A stretch of 64,000 nt of DNA from Lottia gigantea (lineage: Eukaryota > Mollusca > Gastropoda > Lottiidae): positions 4,422,683 to 4,486,682 of the forward strand of contig NW_008710950.1 of the NCBI RefSeq assembly GCF_000327385.1, given 5' to 3'. The first letter of the stretch is position 1; each line of letters starts with the position of its first letter. This document shows, piece by piece, positions 24,678 through 35,995 of this stretch. The notes below the pieces were generated by a model that saw only the letters and a program-made list of their open reading frames with translations, made no database searches and had not been told where the DNA came from. The translations under genes were made by a program, and so were the position numbers.

Positions 24678-24853
24678 ATGGCGACGTCCAGTGTATCCAC
24701 AAACACAAAATTTTGGACTGTGGAGAAGGAGCCGATTTTATGTGGTCGCAATCTGCCTGTTTGTTTATGATTTCTTCGCCTGACTATTCAGATAGGAAGT
24801 ACGCTGCGATGCAAGAAATAGCACAATTCCTGGAAACAACCGGTAAATTTACC
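24678..24853 (+). pseudogene. MADF-like DNA-binding domain fragment, frame broken
   Basis: The ATG at 24,678 (context AAAATGGCG) opens 30 codons containing TKFWTVEKE, then a stop at 24,768. An overlapping frame, displaced relative to the first, gives SSPDYSDRKYAAMQEIAQFL (about 24,774-24,833). Together these show the hallmarks of MADF/Adf-1-type Myb-like domains: an FWT..E start, then SSPDY.DR and an EIA..L helix. The switch between frames means a small indel interrupts the domain. It ends close to a donor-like GGTAAATTT near 24,841. MADF proteins are either host transcription factors or partners of Harbinger-type DNA transposons. The adjacent inverted repeats make a transposon source reasonable but not shown. 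A broken copy is likelier than an active exon. Confidence 0.5.
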
Positions 24854-24934
24854 TCCTTTTGCCCAACCTCGTGTGACTGTAGTGTATTCTGTGCCAACAT
24901 CGATATAAACTTAAAATTTTTAGACTTCCAATAA

Positions 24935-25355
24935 AGGGAGATATTTTTCTAAAACTAAAAGAAAACAAGAACCAAAAACTTTTTCTGAAACCAATAAATA
25001 CTTCTAAATTAATAGAAAACATGTTTTGCTTATCTGTAACCAACATCTGAAAGGTGGACAAATTATGATTATCATGTTATAGTCTGCCCTGAACTAAAAT
25101 ACCACTTATATTTCTATTTCTTTAAAAGAAACAATTAATTTTTTTGTGAAAATGTCAGGAAAACTGTGTTGGAGACATTTATACAGTTCTTTAATGATGG
25201 GTATAGCTTGGCAGGATGTACTACTGAAAAGTACAGTAAAGGGAATTATTTGATAGTCAACTTCAACATTTAGGCCTTTGGGTTGCATAGTATTGTTGTT
25301 CATAGTTATGTTCAATAGTCGTGATTCATATATATTATTTATGTGATGTAAATGA
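24935..25355. other. AT-rich noncoding stretch
   Basis: Short overlapping frames here (24,849-25,061 and 25,106-25,315, minus) have no recognisable domain. Nothing else was seen. Confidence 0.5.
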
Positions 25356-25359
25356 AAAG

Positions 25360-25668
25360 TGTTCCCGGCACGGCTATCTGTGGAATTCTTCTTTAGTTAA
25401 AATTAACCCTTGTAGTCATTTGAGGTCACAGTGATGTAATCAAAGACAACTGGAAATTAACAATTTCACTGAATAATGATGAAATTCCACGGGAAAAGGC
25501 AAAGGTTGTTTGTGAGCCATGTGCTTCTCGGAAAGGTTACCATTTACATTACACCATTTTATCTGTTCCGAGACCACTTCACCGAGGTGAGTCAAAATTG
25601 GAACAGTTCTCAGAACGCTTGACTGTTTACATTACACAAAATTCAACCGATAAATTTTGTAATGTAAA
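25360..25668 (+). mobile_element. dispersed TTCCCGGCAC-family repeat, copy A
   Basis: It shares ordered words with 42,305-42,590: TTCCCGGCAC, then TTAAAATTAACCC, GTGATGTAATC, AAGACAACTGGA, AATTCC followed by CGGGAAAAGG, and TCTCGGAA. A much more decayed relative lies at 51,255-51,620. The right end folds: 25,626-25,643 pairs with 25,653-25,668 (TTTACATTACACAAAATT against AATTTTGTAATGTAAA, one-base bulge). There is no coding frame. It looks like a non-autonomous DNA element of a family I do not recognise. Confidence 0.6.
25626..25668. other. stem-loop at the end of repeat copy A
   Basis: About 16 base pairs with a single bulge surround a nine-base loop. The same bases TAATGTAAAG lead directly into the next repeat, so the junction between the two elements lies within or just after the stem. 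Confidence 0.6.
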
Positions 25669-25920
25669 GATAGTGGACCACAGCCATATACGCCCACCGT
25701 GGCATGCGGATGGTAAATATTAAAGATTTTTGGGCAAGGGCAATAACATGCTTCTAACAGTCGAAAATAGCTCAAATTCAAACTTGATCTTCGTTTTCAG
25801 AATATGTATACACATACCGAATTTCATTTGATTCCATCAAAAAATCTAGTTTTTAGAGCGTTTACAAGCAAATGTTGACAGTGGACGGACCGACGGACGG
25901 AGTGTTTACGAGCAATTGAT
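25665..25920 (+). mobile_element. TGGGCGTATA-family element, 3' end replaced
   Basis: It begins AAAGATAGTGGACCACAGCC then TATACGCCCA, and is closely similar to the copy at 30,209-30,466 through the word TCGAAAATAGCTCAAATTC and the CATACCGAATTTCATTTGAT segment. After the GACGGACGG tract the expected hairpin is missing. Instead the sequence AGTGTTTACGAGCAATTG, typical of the tandem core at 10.1-10.7 kb, follows. This is a mosaic of two family members or a template switch. Confidence 0.7.
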
Positions 25921-28900
25921 GTATGACAGTATCACCTACATGGTAATAGTATTGCATCTTTAAATAAAATCTTATAATCAAAGATTCCCATAGAAAGTTA
26001 TCAGCACCAGAATGTACTCCAATATTCATAATTTTAATTAAAAATCAATTCCAGTTATAGAAAAGTTTAACATTCTTAGCAGGTCAATACATAATCTAAG
26101 AAGAGTTAAAGGTAGCAGATACCAGTAATATCAGGAGAAAGAAATCAGTTATATTGAATATTATATGAATATCAATAACACTGTATAATGGTCCTGGTAT
26201 AAATATAAGCAATTCATTGTTTAGATTGGTATGAAACCTCTTGAGAATAAGATAATAGTATTATTGTTAGAGATATTATACAGCAGCACGTCTTCTGGAG
26301 CATCTTTTTATCAACACTGGAACCCTGTAATATCAGTCATTTATTGACATAATGCTTACACAGCTACATTTTCATCACTCTTACAAACAATACATCATCA
26401 TTCATATCACTTGACACAGACGGATATAGAATTAATAGAAAAAGAAAAAAAAACTGCAACAATAAAAATGTATTCCTTCATTGGTGAAAACTTGTGCCAT
26501 TGCATATTTTGGTATAATCCATTCTATTTAAGATAGCTTTTTCACAATGCTTCCTCTTGCTAATGACACTGATTGTAACATCACAAACTGTGACCATTTC
26601 TTCTGTTGCTATTATACAGGTTGATGCTATGCTCTCTTTTTTGTTTCAAAACAATTCGATATATTGTCTAAGGAGTAACATTTACCTTGTCAATTGCATT
26701 GAAATGTCAGTTTTGATCTCAAAATATATAATGATTAGCCTACTACTATCTTTGGTGTTCCATTGCATTATATCAATATGCACAGACTCTATTGCTGTAA
26801 AATTGTAATTAAAAGGCAAATATTTGACTGAAATTTGAGAAAGAAGACAAAAGAGTGAAAATACCAAAGCCATTAAATGTTGTTTAACAAGATATTGATG
26901 TAAATGTTCAGAGTGATTTGAATGATGGTGGTTGAAGATTAATGTTTTGCTCAACAAATTATTAAATATTTCATAGCAACAAATCAATAATTCAGACATA
27001 TCTCACTGTGGCTTTTATATTTTACTATTTGAGATATCATTGTGCTGTAACTGTTTTATTTGTACTGAAATAGATTTTCCTATTTTTAAAAAAGGAAAAT
27101 ACATCTATATTTTCAAATATTTATATAAAAGTTTGTAATAATATAGAGTATTATTCTACATGTTAAGCTTTTTAGTCTCAGTTTCAAAATATTGTTTATC
27201 AAATTGAAATGAAATGAATGGAGTTGTACGTTCTACATTTCTGCACCTAATTGGGCTTATGAAGACAGACAATGCAGAGCGCAATGAGGGAATTTTTTCG
27301 CCAGGGCAATTGTATTAGCCTTCTCTTTTTCGATTTCCAACTGTTGAGAGATCTTTAAAGTGCAAGGCCTCAGCTTATTGTCCTATCAGAAAATGTTCAT
27401 CCATCAATCATGTAATGTTTGTTCTAGTAAACATAAAAAATTCAAACTAGCTTCCAATTTCAACCATTGCATCTCCAAATGGTTTTAGGTGATATTAGCT
27501 CATATTTTTCGTTTTGATTTTATCCTTTGATAATTTTCCCTCATTTACATGAAAGAATTGAAGGTAAAAGGAGTGGTTTAAAACCTCCTCACCTTTGGAG
27601 CTGTAAAAATACCAGATGTTTTAATCTAAAAATTCACAACATATAAATTCAAAGATATTGATCAAAGGTCTAGTAAGAGTCAGCTTTCTTTAACATTTCT
27701 CCATTTTCTTTAACTCTTATTTAAATCATTGACTAGATCAAGTATCAAGATTCATTCCTCTCAAATCATTCCCTGATACTCAGTACATGAAATTGAAGAA
27801 TGTATAAAAGAGGAATTAAAACATAATGATGTATAGAATTGATCCTGCAGAAAATAGTAAAACTTTAATAGCTTTACAACAAATGTCAATTGCTCATTCT
27901 TCAATAGTTGTAATATAAAAACTATCTGCTTTCTGTCAATGTTTGATTTAAAAGTTGGCAGATAATGATACAGCTCTTCGATTCGTCACTTTTAATTATT
28001 CAACAAAAAGACAAAGCGATGTCAATTTACTTTCAGTTTGTCAATCAACCATTAAACTGGTTTCCATGTCAATTGAAATAGTAAAGATTTCGGACATTAT
28101 TTAAAACAAATCAAATGAATTTTAACCAGGGAATCTTGTAAGAAAAATGACAATAAATCAAAGATTAAAGTTCAGGTTAATCAGAAATAGTATTGGTCTT
28201 AAACATGCTGAATATCTAGAAATAAAATATCTGGTGATTATTCTTTGAAGTGTACACCTAAAAAGTACTTCAAGCATGCTTATTGGTAGGAAATAAATAT
28301 AATGCTTAAAGTAAAGAAAGTACATAAAATATAAGCATAGTCTGATGGAGATCTTGAAATTGATTAGAAGTAGAAGCTATTGAAAAATAAGAAGTATGGA
28401 GTACTGAATTCATTTCAATACAACATGAAAGGAAGGAAATGTCAGGCTAATAACAATTGTCAGATTGTCCTTAACCTAATGATAAGAATTATAAATACTT
28501 CAAAAAACATTATATCCATGTGAATAAATCAATTAGTAATCTATAGTTTTTTGCCTACTATAACAAAAAAATAGATGTGATTTAAGAGTTAATAGAATGT
28601 CAGAATGACCTTTAAACAACATCATGATATATACAGATTAATCTTTACTAACAATTTCTCATATATAACACAAAAACATTGCTTCCTGTTAAAATACTGT
28701 ACAGATATTCTCAATATATTATCTTAAAAGTAAGAAAGTTGGTCGAAGCAAAAACTTAAATCATTCTTAGTGTTCGATGAACTAAGTAGACTCTATAGTG
28801 TTCACAAGAAATTTTGACACATTAGACAAAGACATTTCAACATACATGTGATCCATGTGTTAAATTCAAATGGAACAAACTTTTGATGACAATCCTTCTA

Positions 28901-30205
28901 ATCTTCTGAATGACCCAAAAGTAGACTGTTTGAATGTTCACTGCTCATATAGCATTTTCTGAATGAAGGAAGACTTGTCTCCTCTCATCCTCCACCTTCA
29001 AAAGACCTCAGCAGGGAATAAGAAAATCTGTTGTAATAAGGACAATACTTAATTTTACAAAATACAAGTTACATTCTTGCCTTGTGAAACTCATAGTTTG
29101 ATTAAATGTGCGTTTCATGAACCGCAAAAAACACAGAAAGTTTCTAATTTGATCAAATTAATTTAGATCTAGTAAGGGCAAATTGTATCAGATGATGTTG
29201 CCATTAAAAGTAATGATGATATAATACTCTCTATGTACACTAATTAATCAGTTTAATTAAAGCCACATCAATATGGCATAAATAATACATCTAACTACTA
29301 TTCCAATACACACCCGTAAAAATCTATAGATTGATTTATTCTCTATCAATTATTCAATAAACTTAAACTTCACTGATTGCCAATTTCATTAATCAATAAA
29401 TAGAAAACATCCCACAGTGAGTCATATACACTGTGTAAATATCAAACTATAAAAATAATGACAATCGTTCAAAACTATCACTTATTTGGTATTTTGGTTA
29501 ATGGTAATGAATGAGCATCATTGATTGATGTCTTCGTTTCAAGAAAAAAAACAAACATGACATGGAATAACCATTCTTCTAGCTCTCCAAACTTATAGAA
29601 ACTGTATGAATCAATTTCACTTTATTAAAGAATTGCATTCATATTTCTTATTTATATACCTGTTGTTCAACTAAAAAAATATTCTCAATATTTCAAATAC
29701 TTCACTACATTTAAAGCAATAGTCTCCTTCACTTTTCATATTCGCTTTTCATCTATATTACTTTTCATTAATACATGAATAAATATTTCATGAGATCATT
29801 ATATAAAATGCATATGTCATATGATTTTAAAATGTTTTCAATAAATAAATGTATAAGAAAAAAAAATTTTGGAGCTAAGACTAGGCGTTAAAAGAAAAAA
29901 AACGATGACACAATCCCTTTGGAGTACAGTTCATAAGGTATAATGATTTTATGAACTAACAAATAAAATAATTAACAACATCATCATCAATAGAAGGGAT
30001 TTAACCAAGACAATGCCTCCTTTTCAAATCATCCAACGAAGAAAGTAGAAAAGAGTGAATAGACACATTAATTAATTATATTGATAAAAAAGTATTGTTT
30101 GTTATTACATGTAACTATAGCTAGAGGTTATAGAAATAAACTGATAATCATATATATAATAGTTATAAAGTAAACAACATTGTCAAACTATGGTAAAAAC
30201 ATTTG
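25921..30205. other. AT-rich noncoding stretch
   Basis: No gene was found. Overlapping opposite-strand frames at 26,557-26,808 and 26,682-26,999 look like chance. About 27,235-27,360 resembles 39,400-39,500 (GCAGAGC, then a GCCAG word, then TTAGCCTWCTCTTTTT and a word like GATTTCYAACTKTTGAG). It also weakly resembles 50,930-50,990, so it is an old dispersed repeat. Confidence 0.5.
27235..27360 (+). repeat. old dispersed repeat, copy 1
   Basis: CTGCACCTAATTGGGCTTAT, GCAGAGC, CGCCAGGGCAA and TTAGCCTTCTCTTTTTCGAT occur in this order. The last three have counterparts at 39,405-39,500, and the first has one at 50,936-50,960. The family is unknown and there is no coding frame. Confidence 0.4.
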
Positions 30206-30208
30206 AAT

Positions 30209-30466
30209 TAAAGATAGTGGACCACAGCCATATACGCCCACAACGGCATGTGGATGGTAAATATTCAAGATTTTGGGGCAATGGCAATAACTCTGCTTCT
30301 AACAGTCGAAAATAGCTCAAATTCAAACTTGATCTTCGTTTTATGTATACACATACCGAATTTCATTTGATTCCATCACAAAATCTAGTTTTTATAGCGT
30401 TTACAAGCAAATGTTGACGGACGGACAGACAGGGGTGCCGACAATATTCGTGGGCGCATAAAAAGT
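30209..30466 (+). mobile_element. TGGGCGTATA-family element, near full length
   Basis: It starts TAAAGATAGTGGACCACAGC, then TATACGCCCA (30,231-30,240), and ends with a GACGGACGGAC tract and a shortened hairpin side, GTGGGCGCATAAAAAG. The body closely matches 25,665-25,885. There is no open frame. The TATACGCCCA start and TGGGCG(T/C)ATA end are near-inverted, so the element has short terminal inverted repeats. Confidence 0.75.
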
Positions 30467-30549
30467 GAAAGGGGAGATTGATAGAGAATCCCACGCAGAG
30501 TAGATTCTTAGTCATAACTACCTTATCTTCAATACAACTTCTCGAAATG

Positions 30550-31745
30550 TCAACTGATCAGACAATGGCAACTGATTCACTCCAACAACAAATGTTGACT
30601 GATTCAACAATGTGCACAGATTCAAAACAACATGTTGAATGATTCAAACAACAACCATGTCAACTAACTCAACAACAACCGTGTCAATTAATTCAACAAC
30701 CATGTCAACTAATTCAACAACAAACATGTCAACTAATTCAACAACAAACAGGTCAACTAATTCAACAACAACCATGTCAACTAATTCAACAACAACCATA
30801 TCAACTAATTCAACAACAACAAACATGTCAACTAATTCAACAACAAACATGTCAACTAATTCAACAACCATGTCAACTAATTCAACAACCATGTCAAGTA
30901 ATTCAACAACAATGTCAACTAATTCATTCAACAACAACCATATCAACTCATTCAACAACAACCATGTCAACTAATTCAACAACCATGTCAACTAATTCAA
31001 CAACCATGTCAACTAATTCAACAACCATGTCAAGTAATTCAACAACAATGTCAACTAATTCATTCAACAACAACCATATCAACTCATTCAACAACAACCA
31101 TGTCAACTAATTCAACAACCATGTCAACTAATTCAACAACCATGTCAACTTATTCATTCAACAACAACCATATCAACTCATTCAACGACAACCATGTTAA
31201 ATAATTCAATAACAACAACCATGTCAACTAATTCAACAACAACCATGTCAACTAATTCAACAACAACAACCATATCAACTAATTCAACAACAACAATGTC
31301 AACTAATTCAACAACAACAACTATGTCAATTAATTCAACAACAAACATGTCAACTAATTCAACAACAACCAAATCAACTCATTCAACAAAGTTAAGAACA
31401 ACCATAACAACTAATTCAACAACAACCATATCAGCTCATTCAACACAAACCATGTCAACTTATTCAACAACAACCATGTCAACTAATTCAACAACAACCA
31501 AATCAACTCATTCAAAACAAATCATATCAACTAAGTTAAGAACAACCATAACAACTAATTCAACAACAACCAAATCAACTCATTCAACACAAACCATGTC
31601 AAATAATTCAACAACAACCATGTCAACTAATTCAACAACAACAACCATGACAACTAATTCAACAACAACCATGTCAACTTATTCAACAACAACAACCATG
31701 TCAACTTATTCAACAACAACCATGTCATCTAATTTAACATCATTA
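30550..31745. repeat. 1.2-kb minisatellite with 21-27-bp units and a 136-bp higher-order repeat
   Basis: The unit is AATTCAACAACAACCATGTC plus AACT; CAA triplets are gained or lost, giving 21-, 24- and 27-bp forms. A segment containing ATGTCAAGTAATTC and a doubled ATTC recurs 136 bp apart (30,891 and 31,027), which is a higher-order repeat. Open frames of 111 and 185 codons on the plus strand (Ser/Thr/Asn-rich) and 108 and 64 codons on the minus strand (Val/Glu-rich) follow from triplet phase and the lack of stops. The ATTC duplications throw the plus frame out of register and back in, which argues against coding. Confidence 0.92.
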
Positions 31746-32544
31746 TATTAACTTATATTTTAAACAATGTTTACATGTTTTGAAAATTTGAATATGAAAG
31801 TTGAACATCTAGTCTCGGACACTCAGAAATCTTTCATTTCAGTTGGGCATAGAGGCAAATGTGGACTGGATGATTGAGTTGACAGTAAACACATGAAGTT
31901 GTTAACCGATCTTCAAAATGGAAAAATGACTTTGTCTTTTTAACTTTTTATTCAGATAATTATTGATAAACTTATCAAAAAAGGCTAAAACCGGTACCTA
32001 AGCTGAACAATTCCTGTACCAAGGTACCATTGAGGCCCAAAATCTGTCCCTTTAAGAATATGGTTAGTTTATTCCTGTTTTACTAAATGTCTGAATTTCT
32101 GTGCATTATGTTTGATAATGTCTTTTGCAACAATTTGATTATTAGTCAAACCACTAGAAAATCTACCAATAATGTATAAGATTATAATAAATATCAATGC
32201 ATGTATACACAAAAATATGGAAAACAAGGAAGAAGCAATAAAAAGGAATTATTGATATTTTTTCAGCTGTTGTAATTAGATTTTCAAATGTCAACAATCT
32301 AACACAGACATATCAAGTGCTTAACGAACATCATTTTTCATAAGGAAAAAAAGCTGAAGTATTTGTATATTTTGATAGTGAAAATATAGTAAATAATAAC
32401 AGGTTCAAATCTATAAATAGACATTATCAGGAATTCTTATTCCAGATTTCACTGAAGTGATAAGTGTAGATAACTTAAAAATGAAAGTTATATTGGAATA
32501 ATTGTATGGTTTATTGGTTTAATATTATACAAGGTAATACTTAC
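31746..32544. other. AT-rich noncoding stretch
   Basis: No gene, array or hairpin was recognised. Confidence 0.5.
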
Positions 32545-32687
32545 CTAGAGAAATAGCTGTAGTAAAAGATGGTTTGCTGTGTAAAGGCTGCCAACGTGGT
32601 TATTCGTCTATAATCAGACTGCAGTTATTTTATTGATTTCTGTCAACACATCTAGGGACCAGCTCAAAACACTCCATTCTGTGCCGT
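32545..32687 (-). ncRNA. candidate spliced exon, probably untranslated
   Basis: On the minus strand an acceptor (CTTTATTCTTCAG, to 32,688) and a strong donor (CTCTAG followed by GTAAGTATT, from 32,544) bound 143 nt of more balanced composition than its surroundings. No frame stays open across it. One frame gives GTEWSVLSWSLDVLTEINKI before a stop, which could be a last coding exon or chance. It may belong with the segment at 33,308-33,449, although joining the two gives an early stop. No family is recognised. Confidence 0.25.
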
Positions 32688-33307
32688 CTGAAGAATAAAG
32701 AAAATTGATGATAATATGATTTTTATTCCGCTAGACAAAAAACCGATTATATATGAAATGATAAGTTTGGTTTTAAATACCTATATTTATAAGATTAATG
32801 TTGAATATTTTCCCTCCAGACAACCTATATATTATTATTCAAAACAAGCTTGTTCATAAATATCATAATTCAAAATACTGTCCACATTTACCAAATTAAA
32901 ATCAGTGCCATTAGAACCCTCTCTAATTAAGCTTGTCAACATTACCATCAACTTTATACAACTCCTACTTCACTTCTTTCAAGTAGTTTTTTCATTTCTG
33001 AAAAATCTCCCTTAGGTCAAAGAGAATACAGTCCATATTTTACAATGGTTTCAACTCACAAGATGGTACTTATCCAGCCAGCTCGTAGTTGATCAATAAA
33101 AATAAATCATAAATTATTCTTAAGTTTTAATTTTGAAAAATTGGATATAGAAACATGATGGAATAGCATATTTCAAAAACTGATAAAAATTGTTTTTCAG
33201 ATTACTGCAAATTAAGTCAAATTTCATTTAACCAGAGAACTTGCATTTATAGGTCTTTGATTTAACTCTTGAAATTTTATTTTTGAGCCAAGTGTACATC
33301 AACTCAC

Positions 33308-33449
33308 ACAGTACCAAATTACAGACTGAACAGTTGCAATAGGTTTTGTCCAAGTGTGTCCATCTAAACTTCTGCAACCGAGAGTAACAAGTTGTCCGTC
33401 ATTTAGTAACCGCACATACAAAGATTGCAGCTTCCTATGATTGTGTTGT
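33308..33449 (-). CDS. candidate coding exon (weak)
   Basis: On the minus strand a pyrimidine-rich acceptor (TTCTCTGCAATCTACATCAG) opens 142 nt that ends at a GTGAGT donor (33,302-33,307). One frame is open throughout and contains LYVRLLNDGQLVTLGC and then SLDGHTWTKP. Residue and codon variety look more protein-like than other frames in the window. It is one split codon plus 47 full codons. I recognise no domain. A larger frame extends upstream to an ATG at 33,508, and an adjacent frame is also open there. It might be part of a short minus-strand gene, or chance. Confidence 0.27.
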
Positions 33450-33539
33450 CTGATGTAGATTGCAGAGAAGCATAAAGTATTGAAAAGGATGAGCATTTCC
33501 TGACTCATAATTATCTGAGATGAGCTCTTTAACCATTAC

Positions 33540-35255
33540 CTGTATATATATATATCTTATGTATTCTTTGTAATGAAATAAGATCAACCTGAACCACAGA
33601 CCAATTTTAAAATTCATTGCACCGATTGAGCCAAGGATCTAATTTAAGCCTGAAATGTACAGTTGCACCATGAATCATAGGGCCCATGGTCGCACAGATA
33701 AGCTTATATCTGATAATAATAGTTTTACAACACCAATGTTATGTCTGTTAAGAAGAAGTCCCTATGGTAAAATAAGTGATATTGTCTCAGGGAAGTTTAT
33801 GTGGTATGAATAATTGTCTAAGACTACCTGACTGATTTAATGTCAGTAAGATATTAGTGACGTCAATGCTGTGACATATTGACTAGATTTAGACGTTAGT
33901 GCCATGTACCATATCTAATCTGACTAGACAATATTTTCATTTTCATTTAAAGATCTTTTGAACTTATTATCACAAATCATAATTTGATCAATTAATTTGA
34001 CGTTTTATTTTTTTTATTTGTGGATCCTGAACCTTTTTATGTAATAACACAAAATTCAGAACTCTAATTGTTACTTCAATGCCTGAATGGCCAACATTTC
34101 CATGAATCTTGTGAATCAAAATATTCTTAGGTTTATAATAACATGATAAAATTAGAAAAACATGACATGAAACTGCAATTAATTGTTGTTATGTTAGCTT
34201 ATACAAAGGCTAAACAAAAAATTTCATCTTTTAAACTGTGATGTAACTGTTCAACCACCATATTTTCAGCCAGAAAATTGCAAATTACATGCAGAATACA
34301 AAATGTTGCTCGAAGGAGAAATTGTGCAATATATAGCAATTCATTATCACACATTGAAAGTGACAACTACTTATTTTGAACTTTGACAAGAACTTGTGAT
34401 GGGGTTATCTACTGGAAATGTGGAAATGGTGAATGTTGTTAATTAATCTAATGAGTTTCTACTAATTAAGCTTCATTTATTATTAACACATGCGACTTCA
34501 ACTATAGGTAGGAAACTCAAGACAAGAGGTGACATTTTTCATTATGAATTAGATATTGAGCAGACTGAATAAAACCCACACAACAATTCAATTGGTAATT
34601 CTGTGGATAGAAAAAATTATCATCCATAACCTGCAAGAAACATAATTTCAATCAGTCAGCTTATCTTTCATTAATATCAATACAAAATAATATTATATAG
34701 GAAGAAAAGATAACTTGTTCGCTATAACCATTTTCCACATGTTACATACACAAAAGTCTTCAAGTACCATGGACTGATGGAAAATTGAGCAATCTTTTGC
34801 ACTCACATATGCTGTACAGACTTTAAAATGGCAAGATTGTCTTGAATGACTTCAGGGTATTACCCAAAAGGTATAGTCATTGACTGGATTATGTCTTTAC
34901 ACATGATTAATATGTAGTTGGTATGAAGCGCACATGGAAGCGTTGACGCCTGCAGGTAAGGGACTACAGCAGTCTGAGCCTAATACTAACATGTTACTAG
35001 TTGCCAATGCGCAGAAATTCAATGCAAAAATTTTCTTTTTTCATAGTTTGTGCATTCTGCTGTTATTAGAATTATTAGCTTTAAGCATCATATTTGATTG
35101 AATATAATTATTATAGACAACAGGTTAAACACTTTTCTCAGATATTCTATTAGCAATGAAATCATTTCAGACATCATGAAGAAAATGCTATTATATTTAT
35201 TAGTCTTATAGGTCATCAATAAAATTGACAAGGCTCAACCCTATTTCAAAACAAG
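33540..35255. other. AT-rich noncoding stretch
   Basis: No gene was seen. A small GC-richer patch at 34,918-34,956 (ATGAAGCGCACATGGAAGCG...) ends in a perfect donor, CTGCAG followed by GTAAGG. The upstream acceptor is poor (ATGTAG), so I do not call an exon. Confidence 0.45.
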
Positions 35256-35259
35256 AAAT

Positions 35260-35515
35260 GAAATGTTTTATATCCAAATTTTGTGCACCTGATAATGCAG
35301 ATTGAGATCAAATGAAATTTTAAAAGAAATTTGATTTCTAACTGGCCAGGGATCTTTAACGTACACAGTCTGCTGCACAGAGGGTCCAATCTGAACATTC
35401 AAAAGCTTTTTCCATGCCAGTCGACCTACATCACTAAATTCTAGCAGAAGCCAGGTTGAAAAATCAAACATAGGCTTGCAGCAAGTCTCGCAAGCAAAAA
35501 CGCCCACCACCAGCT
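35260..35515 (-). repeat. degenerate dispersed repeat, copy 3 of 3
   Basis: Read on the minus strand it holds TTTTTCAACCTGG, GGCATGGAAAAAGC and GTACGTTAAAGATCCCTGG. The first two words match the copy at 3,050-3,270 in order. The 80-codon minus-strand frame here is repeat-derived and not a host gene. The AAAGATCCCTGGCC word is, in my recollection, common in mollusc repeats, which I cannot check here. Confidence 0.45.
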
Positions 35516-35524
35516 TGATACATA

Positions 35525-35995
35525 GCTAAATGTGAACTGTAAAACAAACTCTCTATCGTAGCCTGTAGGGTCAGCACAAGCCAAAAAAGTTAAAAAACAC
35601 GATATCAGAGTTTTATGCGATATCTCTAAAGAAAATCATCGGATCCTCACCAAATTCAATAATTCACAACTTCATAATGATATTGACACACATACAAAAG
35701 ATCAAAAGCATCAATAGAGAATTGTAGTCTGTAGAGTGAGCACGAGCCAAAAAAGTGAAGAAAAAAAAACAAACGCGATATCAGAGTTTTATGCGATATC
35801 CCTAAAGAAAATCATTGGATCATCACCAAATTCAATAGTGCACAACTTCATAATGATTTTAACACACATACAAAAGATCAAAAGAATCTATAGAGAATTC
35901 TAGCCTGTAGAGTGAGCACGAGGTAAATGTGAACGGACGGACCGACAGGGGCAACCACAATATATGCCCATACTTACGTGTGGGCGTATAAAAAG
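35525..35995 (+). mobile_element. tandem-core element with TGGGCGTATA hairpin end
   Basis: Units beginning with GCCTGTAG or GTCTGTAG start at 35,561, 35,727 and 35,903. This makes two units of 166 and 176 bp (the difference is an A-rich insertion) plus a truncated third. Each carries CGATATCAGAGTTTTATGCG and an ACACACATAC word. The third unit passes into ACGGACGGACCGACAGGGG and a hairpin of TATATGCCCA (35,961-35,970) against TGGGCGTATA (35,981-35,990), then A residues. The tail is shared with 10,754-10,823 while the tandem core is unrelated, so one tail family has captured different repeat cores. Confidence 0.75.

Noticed and set aside
30639-31751. Ser/Thr-rich mucin-like gene, and the Val/Glu-rich minus frames
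   Set aside because: Both strands are open because of triplet-phase repetition; the plus frame is broken and restored by ATTC duplications, and no signal peptide or non-repetitive flank is present.
32400-32420. GGTTCAAATCT resembling a tRNA B box
   Set aside because: No A box or cloverleaf can be drawn in the flanking sequence.
35268-35510. 80-codon minus-strand frame (MVGVFACETCCKPM...)
   Set aside because: It coincides with a dispersed repeat copy whose relative at 3.1 kb keeps no frame.
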